Source: Nitrospirae bacterium CG2_30_53_67 (GTDB lineage: Bacteria > CG2-30-53-67). Taken from it: a stretch of DNA of 9,523 nucleotides. Under the pieces are notes generated by a model. The model saw nothing but the letters and a program-made list of their open reading frames with translations, was not told the origin of the DNA and searched no databases. Positions 1 through 5,657 of this stretch are shown one piece after another (position 1 is the first letter of the stretch; the number at the start of each line of letters is the position of its first letter). Position numbers and translations under genes: made by a program. The stretch is taken from contig MNYV01000115.1 of the NCBI GenBank assembly GCA_001873285.1, forward strand, positions 1-9,523. The letters are read 5' to 3'.

Positions 1-142
1 CTCCGAAGTGGACGAAGCCGCCTGGTCCATGCTCTACTCAACTATCAGCCGGCCCTTCGACCCGCCCGCGACCGGAAAGCTCGCCGTGAAGGTCATCAAC
101 CACTATGGGGATGAAGTGCTGAAGGTCTATGAGGTGAAGTGA
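1..142 (+). CDS. C-terminal end of a probable DNA methyltransferase or helicase-type protein (partial)
   Basis: An open frame enters from the left edge (first full codon at 2) and stops with TGA at 140-142, leaving about 46 residues. They include WSMLYSTISRPFDPP and end in AVKVINHYGDEVLKVYEV. From memory, this kind of ending (a basic or glycine residue, then a VKVI..GDEV.KV strand pair) is seen at the C-terminus of adenine-specific DNA methyltransferases of the type III Mod sort and of proteins encoded beside them. No catalytic motif (DPPY or FxGxG) lies inside the window, so the assignment rests on the tail alone. The stop overlaps the next start as TGATG, so the two genes are probably translationally coupled and in one operon. 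A restriction or helicase subunit with the same tail is the main alternative. Confidence 0.5.
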   Translation, partial: SEVDEAAWSMLYSTISRPFDPPATGKLAVKVINHYGDEVLKVYEVK

Positions 143-786
143 TGTCGGCAAAACGCACTATAAACGATACTGAAGAGCTGGCTGCCCGTATTTTGGACTT
201 TTTTGAAAAGAAGAATATTGACGTGGCCGTTCGGCGTGACCGTTATGGCGTATCGATCATTGAGCGAACGGGTGGACACCCTGTCGCAAGATTCAAGATA
301 TGCGGAAAGGACCGCGTCGAAGTTCTGTGGTGGAAATCCACGAAATGGGATAAGATCGGCGATTTTGGCGGGATGCGCATGTCCGTCAGCGAAGCGGTCA
401 AGTATGTTCATGAAGACCCCATGCGTTGCTTCTGGCCTGAGCGACGAGTCAAGGCCGTGGCCGATGCATTGGCAGTCTTGCTGGGGCTGTCACCCCCAGA
501 CGATAAGAAGACCGTAATTGCTCCGGATACGAAACTACCCGTGCAATTGACGCTCAGAGAGCGGGACCTGATCAGGGATAAGACGTTTTGCGATCCCAAT
601 TTTGCGCGACTCGCGCCGGTGAAAAATGGGTTGATAACAGTCCCGATGACGCTCGGCGACATCGAGGAAGTGCAGGGATACGTCGCTGCTGAGGCAAATC
701 ATACGAAAGATAAAAAGGTTGAGAAGGAGTTGAACCGATTGTTTTTCAAACTGCAAACCTATCTGGATGAATATGAAGAGGAATGA
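142..786 (+). CDS. Conserved hypothetical protein, 214 aa, two-domain, DUF3024-like N-terminal half
   Basis: I chose ATG 142 over GTG 139 because GAGGTG at 131-136 sits 5 bases ahead of it and the ATG overlaps the upstream stop (TGATG). The N-terminal half (about residues 12-100) has an arginine-rich strand pair, then ARFKI (49-53), VLWW (61-64), KW (68-69) and VHEDPMRCFWP (89-99). This resembles the W..YW...KW...Dp...FW pattern I associate with DUF3024, but the match is from memory and weak. The C-terminal half (about 132-210) is a separate predicted strand-helix unit: LTLRERDLIRDKTF, a short beta pair (NGLITVPMTLGD) and then helices starting GYVAAEANHTKDKK, rich in Lys and Glu. There is no signal peptide or membrane segment. 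Its place in a packed operon with a methyltransferase-like gene and an SNF2 ATPase suggests an accessory role. No catalytic residues can be named. Confidence 0.8.
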   Translation: MSAKRTINDTEELAARILDFFEKKNIDVAVRRDRYGVSIIERTGGHPVARFKICGKDRVEVLWWKSTKWDKIGDFGGMRMSVSEAVKYVHEDPMRCFWPERRVKAVADALAVLLGLSPPDDKKTVIAPDTKLPVQLTLRERDLIRDKTFCDPNFARLAPVKNGLITVPMTLGDIEEVQGYVAAEANHTKDKKVEKELNRLFFKLQTYLDEYEEE

Positions 787-792
787 AGCCCC

Positions 793-927
793 ATGACCTT
801 ACGCGGACTGTCGCAGGATTTCGACGAATGGCCGGAACGATGGATGGGTACGAAGGAAGACCGTGAATACGGGAAGAAGCTGCTCCCTTTCATGGAGGAG
901 TTTCTGAGGGAGACAAAGACGTTATGA
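793..927 (+). CDS. Small acidic/aromatic protein, 44 aa (first copy)
   Basis: ATG 793 to TGA 925-927 encodes 44 residues starting MTLRGLSQDFDEWPERWMGT and ending FLRETKTL. The ORF follows the 214-aa gene by 6 bases, has AGAGG at 777-781 as a rather distant ribosome-binding site, and its stop overlaps the next start as ATGA (924-927). A second copy with the same reading frame and the same downstream ATGA overlap lies at 5431-5586. The differences between the copies include silent third-position changes, and neither carries a frameshift or stop, which supports real coding. The DFDEWPxRWMGTKEDxEYGKKLL motif looks familiar from slightly longer hypothetical proteins (about 100 aa) in similar gene neighbourhoods. 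If that memory is right, this is a short or C-terminally trimmed form. The function is unknown. Confidence 0.65.
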   Translation: MTLRGLSQDFDEWPERWMGTKEDREYGKKLLPFMEEFLRETKTL

Positions 928-976
928 GCATAAATCGCAACGATCTGGTCATTCAAATGCAGAAAGCATCTGCGAT
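796..976 (+). repeat. Direct repeat, left copy (181 bp)
   Basis: This stretch covers almost all of the 44-aa gene and the first codons of the 124-aa gene. It aligns without gaps to 5455-5635 at a constant offset of 4659 bases, with 11 mismatches by my count (about 94% identity). The intact 124-aa gene shows that this is the parental-type arrangement. Confidence 0.85.
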
Positions 977-1298
977 ATTGTTGGAGGAGAAGGGCTATGC
1001 CAGCTTCGTGGATGTCCTCATGCGCATGGGGCGATTGACGAAGGAAGATCACGACGCCTGGAGGTTCGGCAGAACGTCTTGTCTTGAGCGCGTTACTACG
1101 GTGAATTTGGCGAAGATCAATCATTTGCTTAGGGCATTTCAGCAGCGCGCTCGAGCCAGCGGTCTGCGCCCGAGTAAAACAGTGTACCTTTCGTGGGGCA
1201 AGGGGCAGAAAAGGCAACTCCGGTTTTCAAAGTCGGGAACGCCGAATATCGAGGAGGCCTATGCCACGCACTTCCTGAAGCCGGAAGAGGGTGAGTGA
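924..1298 (+). CDS. Conserved hypothetical protein, 124 aa
   Basis: The start ATG 924 overlaps the preceding stop (ATGA), with GGGAG about 11 bases upstream. The N-terminal part is helical (residues 5-75) with GYASFVDVLMRMGRL (24-38) and WRFGR...LERV (46-57). The C-terminal part carries SKTVYLSWGKGQKRQLRFSK (84-103), a basic strand-turn-strand that could contact nucleic acid, followed by YATHF. The mix of a helical bundle with a WGKG and LRFSKSG tail recalls a family of uncharacterised proteins seen beside DNA methylases and SNF2 helicases, but I cannot name a domain. There is no signal peptide or membrane segment. The first 17 or so codons are duplicated at 5583-5635, where the copy is truncated. 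The stop overlaps the next start as TGATG. Confidence 0.8.
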   Translation: MSINRNDLVIQMQKASAILLEEKGYASFVDVLMRMGRLTKEDHDAWRFGRTSCLERVTTVNLAKINHLLRAFQQRARASGLRPSKTVYLSWGKGQKRQLRFSKSGTPNIEEAYATHFLKPEEGE

Positions 1299-1699
1299 TG
1301 GGTTTGGTGAAGAGCAAACGGCCGGCGAAAAAGGGAAAAAAGAAAGAACCGGCACGCGAACAGCGCATCTCCATGGAGATCGTCGTTGACGCCTATGATG
1401 CCTGGGAGCAGGCTATGGGCTGGTACTACTATTTAGAGGACAACTTGAAATTCCCTTTCCCGGCAACGTGCGTCAAGAAGAGAGATATTTCTCCACTCAA
1501 GCTCAAGGAAAATGTGGAGATCGTGGGTATGCCGCCTATAGATGAGTGCGAACGGGAGATGTTCGTTTCCATAACGTGGGAAGGCCGTCGATTCGCCGTT
1601 CCCTTGGATCAACTGCAGTGTGAGTGCCGCGACAAAAAAACCAAACAGGCCATCGAAGACCGGCATTACTGGGTAAAGCAGGGCTATCAGTTTGGATGA
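1298..1699 (+). CDS. CcbP-like calcium-binding protein, 133 aa
   Basis: ATG 1298 is preferred over GTG 1295: AGAGGG at 1286-1291 is 6 bases upstream, and the ATG overlaps the previous stop. After a basic leader (residues 5-20, mostly Lys, Arg and Pro) the protein reads as a compact acidic domain: RISMEIVVDAYDAWEQAMGW (23-42), YYYLEDNLKFPFPATC (43-58), ISPLKLKENVEIVGM (64-78), then FVSITWEGRRFAVPLDQL (89-106) and a closing IEDRHYWVKQGYQF. This order of motifs fits the CcbP calcium-binding family (Pfam PF11535), first described from a cyanobacterial calcium-buffering protein. In that family acidic surface residues bind Ca2+. The family is known to bind calcium. What it does in this operon is not known: it may sense or buffer calcium, or serve as a structural adaptor. 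The Lys-rich leader could bind DNA or a partner. Confidence 0.8.
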   Translation: MGLVKSKRPAKKGKKKEPAREQRISMEIVVDAYDAWEQAMGWYYYLEDNLKFPFPATCVKKRDISPLKLKENVEIVGMPPIDECEREMFVSITWEGRRFAVPLDQLQCECRDKKTKQAIEDRHYWVKQGYQFG

Positions 1700-1738
1700 G
1701 TCCGGACATGATCTCACGATTGAGGCGACGGTATATTC

Positions 1739-2158
1739 ATGGCGGACATAAAAGCGGCACGAATACGCATCGCAAAGGTCTTCGGGACAGAGGAAGCGCC
1801 TGAAGTAAACAGGAAGAGCCTGCTGATATATCGCGCCTATTTGCTACAACGCCTGGATCAAACAGCGGTCATAACCGGGCGTGAGGACTTTCTGTGGGAA
1901 GAGTTTTATGTATTCGGTCCCGGCGAGAAAGACAAATATGAGAAGCTGAAAAAGAAACGGGCTTCGTATACTGATGAATTCGAACTGATCGACATCCTGG
2001 GAAAGATCGTGGAAGAACGCGATTTGATCGCGAGGGTGAAACGCTTATCAGACGGAAAAACATTCGATATCGGCCTGTCGTGGTTGACGGCGAAGGAGAA
2101 AAAGACGGGTACCTATCAGTTGTTTGACGATTTTGCGACATGGGTGGTCAACTGGTAA
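1739..2158 (+). CDS. Second CcbP-like or related small protein, 139 aa
   Basis: The gene starts at ATG 1739 after a 39-base gap with only a weak AGGCG-type ribosome-binding site. Its core reads YRAYLLQRLDQTAVITGRED (31-50), WEEFYVFG (53-60), LKKKRASYTDEFELID (70-85), DLIARVKRLSDGKTFDIGLS (95-114) and LFDDFATWVVNW (128-139). The layout echoes the CcbP-like neighbour: an N-terminal Y..YL...L segment, a central short beta barrel, a D/E..R.F.VPL.L strand and a final D..xW segment. I infer that the two are distant relatives or share a fold. The many acidic residues fit metal binding, but no specific site can be assigned. An alternative is an uncharacterised family that only resembles CcbP. It is cytoplasmic, with no signal peptide. 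Confidence 0.8.
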   Translation: MADIKAARIRIAKVFGTEEAPEVNRKSLLIYRAYLLQRLDQTAVITGREDFLWEEFYVFGPGEKDKYEKLKKKRASYTDEFELIDILGKIVEERDLIARVKRLSDGKTFDIGLSWLTAKEKKTGTYQLFDDFATWVVNW

Positions 2159-2170
2159 AGAGGGAACAAT

Positions 2171-2689
2171 ATGATAAGTGATGACTATGGTGAACGCAGA
2201 AAGAAATTGAAGGTTAACATCCCGGAACTTGCCTCAGAAATGGATCTCGGAAATAATCCTGAGCTTACCGCTTATCTCGACACCGAGACCGGCGAGATCA
2301 TCAGCATGCCCGATAACGTGATGCGGGCTGCCGAGGAAGGCGGCGATGCGGTCGCTGACCTCGCCGACTGGGAGCAGGAACTCCTCCAAGCAGCGGAAAG
2401 CATCTTCGGCGACGACAAGAACCGGTTTCTTGAGATACCACGCCGGGAGTCATATGAGGGGTACAATCTCATGGTTGCCTTCGCCGAAACCGTCCGCAGC
2501 AAAGGGCTCAGGGAAAAGCTCGACATCGCCCTTGATGGGAAAGGCGCGTTCCAAAGGTTCAGAAACGTATTGAATGATCATCCGGATGAACTGGCCCGTT
2601 GGTATGCGTACAAAGAGGAATGCATGCGGGAAGAGGCAGTCCAGTGGCTTATCGTGAACGGAATTGAGCCGGTACAGCGGAAACAATAA
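2171..2689 (+). CDS. UPF0158 family protein, 172 aa
   Basis: ATG 2171 has AGAGGG about 6 bases upstream and follows the previous stop by 12 bases. The C-terminal half carries the family signature: FLEIPRRESYEGYNLMVAF (86-104), a KGLREKLDIALDGKGAFQRF stretch (111-130), then RNVLNDHPDELARWYAY (131-147) and a final VQWLIVNGIEPV. The N-terminal half contains AYLDTETGEIISMPD (34-48), the usual strand pair describing the protein's D/E-G-x-I turn. UPF0158 (Pfam PF03682) is widespread and has no established biochemical role. The length fits the family. It is the last gene before the 160-base stretch that precedes the SNF2 gene, so it may end one transcription unit or be read through. Confidence 0.85.
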   Translation: MISDDYGERRKKLKVNIPELASEMDLGNNPELTAYLDTETGEIISMPDNVMRAAEEGGDAVADLADWEQELLQAAESIFGDDKNRFLEIPRRESYEGYNLMVAFAETVRSKGLREKLDIALDGKGAFQRFRNVLNDHPDELARWYAYKEECMREEAVQWLIVNGIEPVQRKQ

Positions 2690-2721
2690 GGACGGTGAGT
2701 GTAAGGCAAGTGTGCCCGGCG

Positions 2722-2748
2722 CCCATTAGAGTCGCCGTCTCTAACGGG
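2722..2748 (+). terminator. Imperfect hairpin after UPF0158 gene (possible weak terminator or attenuator)
   Basis: CCCATTAGAG (2722-2731) pairs with CTCTAACGGG (2739-2748) across a 7-base loop, with a single A-C mismatch. A T-run (2761-2765) follows only 12 bases later, and it is itself the centre of a second small hairpin, CTTGAA/TTCAAG at 2755-2769. The pair could slow or partly stop transcription between the small-gene operon and the SNF2 gene, but the distance to the T-run is not that of a classic intrinsic terminator. The remainder of the intergenic stretch 2690-2849 holds the promoter and ribosome-binding site listed separately. Confidence 0.35.
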
Positions 2749-2775
2749 GCAGGCCTTGAATTTTTCAAGAATTTA

Positions 2776-2804
2776 TTGAAGAAGAGGCTCCTTAATGGTA
2801 TGTT
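2776..2804 (+). promoter_or_regulatory. Candidate sigma-70 promoter for the SNF2 gene
   Basis: TTGAAG (2776-2781) and TATGTT (2799-2804) are separated by exactly 17 bases. A TG one base before the -10 box (2796-2797) gives an extended -10. Transcription would start near 2811, about 40 bases before the chosen SNF2 start. Each box matches four of six consensus positions, so strength is probably moderate. It implies that the SNF2 gene can be expressed apart from the small-gene operon upstream. Confidence 0.45.
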
Positions 2805-2834
2805 GCCTTCAATGGTCATCAAGTAATCATAGAA

Positions 2835-2840
2835 GGGAGG
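2835..2840 (+). promoter_or_regulatory. Ribosome-binding site that decides the SNF2 start
   Basis: GGGAGG directly touches ATG 2841 (no spacer) but lies 9 bases before ATG 2850. A bacterial start needs roughly 5-10 bases of spacing, so ATG 2850 is the more likely start. The upstream ATG would add only Met-Val-Arg. Confidence 0.6.
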
Positions 2841-2849
2841 ATGGTTAGG

Positions 2850-5372
2850 ATGGAGCCCATATTAGATCCGGAACCAGGCGGCAAGAAGAGAAGCGTGAGA
2901 AGTTCAAAAAATCGAAAAAGCAGGCCGATCAAATTGAAGATATCGAAGACGCAAAAACCGGATGATCTTGGTCTTGAGGAATGGCAGAGGGCGCTGAGAA
3001 AACAATATGGTGAGCAGCAGAAGTTTACGCTCGAAAACCGAGGAGATCATCCCTTGTTCTCGGAATTTCAACTGACCAATCCCGAATCGGGGAAGACCTA
3101 TAAGATCGCCATTCGAGGAGATGCTCCGGGCATCAATTTCTGCTCCTGCCCCGATTACAAGGTGAATAATCTTGGGACGTGCAAGCATATCGAGTTCACC
3201 CTGTCCAAACTCACGAAAAAAAGAGGGGCAAAGAAGGCGTTCAAAGAGGTCTATACGCCCCCCTACTCCGAGGTCTATTTGAGCTATGGGCTCAAGAGGG
3301 AGGTCCGGTTCAAGGCAGGGAGCAATGCGCCGGCGGAGCTGCTTTCTCTGGCGGAGACTTTTTTTGATTCCGAGGGAACTCTCAAAGAGGAACAGATCCT
3401 TGATTTTCACCGGTTTCTCAATGGGACCCCGAAAAACAACGGGCATGAAGTCCGATGCTATGATGATGTCATGGCCTATGTCGCTGAACACCAGGATGCC
3501 GAACACCGGAGAAGAGTGATTAAGGCGCAACTAAAAGAAGGGATCCGGAGCCCGATTCTCAAAAATATTCTGAAGACCGAACTGTACTCGTACCAGCGGG
3601 AAGGGGCATTGTTCGCAGTCCAGGCCGGGCGGTGCCTGATCGGTGATGACATGGGATTGGGAAAGACCATTCAGGCCCTGGCGGCCGCCGAGTTGATGGC
3701 TGAATTATTTCATATCCAGAAGGTTTTGATTATTTCTCCGACCTCTCTGAAGCACCAGTGGAAAATGGAGATAGGAAAATTCAGCGGCCGGAAGGTTGAG
3801 GTGATTGAGGGGATGAACCACCAAAGGAAACAGGTCTACCTCAATGACTCTTTCTACAAGATCCTCAATTATGAACTGGTTTATCGCGATATGGAGAAGA
3901 TCAGGGAGTGGGCCCCGGACCTGATCATCCTCGACGAGGCGCAGCGGATCAAGAATTGGAAGACCCGGACCGCGAAGTGCGTCAAACAGTTGGACTCCAC
4001 CTTCGCCATGGTGTTGACCGGAACACCCATAGAAAACAGGATCGAAGAACTGCACTCGATCATGGAATTTATCGACCGTTGGCGCCTTGGCCCATTATAC
4101 CGTTTTATACATGCCCACAGAATCACGGACCCGGGCGGGAAGGTGATCGGATACCGGGACCTGCAATCGGTCAGGGAGTCCTTGAAGAACGTCATGGTCC
4201 GGAGAAAAAAACAAGAAGTGCTTAAAGAGCTTCCTGAGCGGATCCAAAAGAATTTCTTTGTGAAGATGACAAAAGAACAAAGTGTGATCCATGATGATCA
4301 TTACGAGATTGTGGTAAAACTGGTCGCCAAATGGAGGCGCTACAAGTTTCTGTGCGAGGCGGATCATAGGCGTCTGCTGATCGCTTTGAACACGATGCGA
4401 ATGGCTGCAGACAATACCTATCTGGTCGACAAAAAAACGATCCATGGCCCCAAGATCGAGGAGCTGGAACTCCTCCTCAAAGAGATTGTCATCGAAGGCG
4501 GAGAAAAGGTCGTGATCTTCAGCCAGTGGCTTCGGATGACGGAATTAGTGGAACGGGTTCTTGAAAGGAACGGGATCGCGTATGCGCATCTGAACGGGAG
4601 CATCCCTTCAAAACAGAGAGCGGGCTTAATCTCGAGATTCAGGGAAGATCCCGGGTGCAAGGTCTTTTTGTCCACAGATGCGGGCGGGGTCGGATTGAAC
4701 CTGCAAAGCGGATCGGTTGTGATGAACATGGATATCCCCTGGAACCCGGCGATTCTTGAACAGCGGATCGGACGTGTGCATCGGCTTGGACAGCACAAGA
4801 CCGTTCGGATCATCAACTTTGTCACGGCCTCTTCTATCGAGGAGAGAATCCTGGATCTCCTTAAATTCAAGACATCATTGTTTGCGGGCGCGCTCGATCA
4901 CGACGGGGAAGATGTGGTCATGGCCGGCGAGTCCCGTCTCAAAGAATTCATGAAGTCCATGGAAACCATAACCGAGGGCTTGGAAAAATCGGATCCGGAA
5001 CAAGAAAGGGAGGAGCAGAGAGAAGCCGAAGAGGATCACAAGGCAGCCACGATCCAGGAACAAGCCGCCGGCAACGGAGAGGGCGCCATCCGAAAAGGGG
5101 GAGGGAGCGGAAAAGAACAAGACCCCCTGAACACTCTTCTTGTGAGCGGGGCTCAATTTCTCATGCACTTAAGCAAAACAATCTCGCCGCCGAGTCAAGG
5201 TGAGGCGCAGCCCATGGAGAAACGCCTATATTCCATGATCGGCAGAGATGCCGAAACAGGCGATGCCTATTTAAAGATACCACTCCCGGAACCGGAGGTA
5301 TTAGGAAATATTTTTTCCGCTCTTGGCAAGCTTGTCTCCAATACCATGGCTGCTCAAAAAGGAGGTTCATAG
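2850..5372 (+). CDS. SWIM zinc-finger SNF2-family DNA-dependent ATPase, 840 aa
   Basis: This is a Swi2/Snf2 superfamily 2 ATPase, which moves along or remodels protein-DNA complexes using ATP. Order of parts: a Lys/Arg-rich N-terminus (10-35); a SWIM zinc finger, CSCPDY...TCKH, with C98, C100, C111 and H113; a linker; helicase domain 1 with Walker A GDDMGLGKT (265-273), Walker B box LDEAQ (D362-Q365, a DEAQ rather than DEAH) and LTGTPIENR; helicase domain 2 with VVIFSQW, LSTDAGGVGLNLQ and the arginine-finger motif QRIGRVHRLGQ (from about 638). All core motifs are intact. A highly charged Glu/Gln-rich linker then leads to a small conserved-looking C-terminal segment (LYSMIGRDAETGDAYLKIPL). SWIM-SNF2 proteins occur in many bacteria, often in accessory islands, and SNF2 ATPases are core parts of several anti-phage systems such as DISARM. 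A role in defence here is inferred from context. The gene ends with GGAGG inside its last codons, which serves the next small ORF. Confidence 0.93.
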   Translation: MEPILDPEPGGKKRSVRSSKNRKSRPIKLKISKTQKPDDLGLEEWQRALRKQYGEQQKFTLENRGDHPLFSEFQLTNPESGKTYKIAIRGDAPGINFCSCPDYKVNNLGTCKHIEFTLSKLTKKRGAKKAFKEVYTPPYSEVYLSYGLKREVRFKAGSNAPAELLSLAETFFDSEGTLKEEQILDFHRFLNGTPKNNGHEVRCYDDVMAYVAEHQDAEHRRRVIKAQLKEGIRSPILKNILKTELYSYQREGALFAVQAGRCLIGDDMGLGKTIQALAAAELMAELFHIQKVLIISPTSLKHQWKMEIGKFSGRKVEVIEGMNHQRKQVYLNDSFYKILNYELVYRDMEKIREWAPDLIILDEAQRIKNWKTRTAKCVKQLDSTFAMVLTGTPIENRIEELHSIMEFIDRWRLGPLYRFIHAHRITDPGGKVIGYRDLQSVRESLKNVMVRRKKQEVLKELPERIQKNFFVKMTKEQSVIHDDHYEIVVKLVAKWRRYKFLCEADHRRLLIALNTMRMAADNTYLVDKKTIHGPKIEELELLLKEIVIEGGEKVVIFSQWLRMTELVERVLERNGIAYAHLNGSIPSKQRAGLISRFREDPGCKVFLSTDAGGVGLNLQSGSVVMNMDIPWNPAILEQRIGRVHRLGQHKTVRIINFVTASSIEERILDLLKFKTSLFAGALDHDGEDVVMAGESRLKEFMKSMETITEGLEKSDPEQEREEQREAEEDHKAATIQEQAAGNGEGAIRKGGGSGKEQDPLNTLLVSGAQFLMHLSKTISPPSQGEAQPMEKRLYSMIGRDAETGDAYLKIPLPEPEVLGNIFSALGKLVSNTMAAQKGGS

Positions 5373-5374
5373 CG

Positions 5375-5434
5375 ATGATCCCTTTTGCGCAGGAATATTG
5401 CGGTGATGCTGCGCCGGGAGAGCATAAGACATGA
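5375..5434 (+). CDS. Mini-ORF of 19 codons after the SNF2 gene
   Basis: ATG 5375 has a strong AAAGGAGG Shine-Dalgarno ending at 5365 with a 9-base spacer, placed over the end of the SNF2 gene. The frame encodes MIPFAQEYCGDAAPGEHKT and its TGA (5432-5434) overlaps the next start as ATGA. The good ribosome-binding site is more than chance would usually give. The peptide has no recognisable relatives in my memory. It may be a leader that couples translation to the following ORF, or the start of a deleted gene. Confidence 0.35.
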   Translation: MIPFAQEYCGDAAPGEHKT

Positions 5435-5586
5435 AGGGAAATGTAGGTATACTCACCTTACGCGAACTGTCGCCGGACTTCGACGAATGGCCGGGACGAT
5501 GGATGGGTACGAAGGAAGACCGTGAATACGGGAAGAAGCTGCTTCCTTTCATGGAGAAGTTTCTGCGGGAGACAAAGACGTCATGA
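5431..5586 (+). CDS. Second copy of the small 44-aa gene, 51-aa form
   Basis: The frame from ATG 5431 to TGA 5584-5586 encodes a 51-residue form whose last 43 residues match the 44-aa protein at 793-927. Substitutions are G to E, Q to P, E to G, E to K and L to S, plus silent changes at ctc/ctt, agg/cgg and gat/gac. The N-terminus differs (MKGNVGIL before the shared TLR). The start is joined to the preceding mini-ORF by an ATGA overlap, and the stop overlaps the truncated next gene the same way. The open frame and the mix of silent and amino-acid-changing differences suggest that it was coding for some time after duplication. It may still be made, perhaps as a cassette remnant. Confidence 0.5.
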   Translation: MKGNVGILTLRELSPDFDEWPGRWMGTKEDREYGKKLLPFMEKFLRETKTS

Positions 5587-5635
5587 GCATAAATCGCAAC
5601 GATCTGGTCATTCAAATGCGGAAAGCCTCTGCTAT
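5455..5635 (+). repeat. Direct repeat, right copy (181 bp), truncated at its right end
   Basis: This is the partner of 796-976, in the same orientation. The similarity begins in the ACCTTACGCG of the small gene and ends at the stop codon of the neighbouring - strand gene. Recombination between the two copies would delete or circularise about 4.7 kb carrying the CcbP-like, UPF0158 and SNF2 genes. The divergence shows that the duplication is not very recent, or that the two copies came from different islands. Confidence 0.85.
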
Positions 5636-5657
5636 CAATCCACCAGTTTGTTCCTGA
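5583..5657 (+). pseudogene. Truncated copy of the 124-aa gene
   Basis: From ATG 5583 the first 18 codons (MSINRNDLVIQMRKASAI) match the 124-aa protein at 924-1298, with one Q to R change. Similarity then stops abruptly at 5635, inside the stop codon of the opposing 697-aa gene. The remaining codons are the antisense of that gene, and the frame ends at TGA 5655-5657. More than 100 residues are missing, so this is a broken fragment and not a working gene. It marks the right-hand junction of the accessory DNA. Confidence 0.75.

Noticed and set aside
2722-2748. Possible integron attC site
   Set aside because: The stem has CTCTAAC but no proper RYYYAAC/GTTRRRY core pair and no second core, so it is only a hairpin.
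2904-3530. A 208-codon open frame on the - strand inside the SNF2 gene
   Set aside because: It is antisense to the N-terminal and SWIM region of the SNF2 gene, whose motifs are unambiguous. It is a shadow frame from codon bias.
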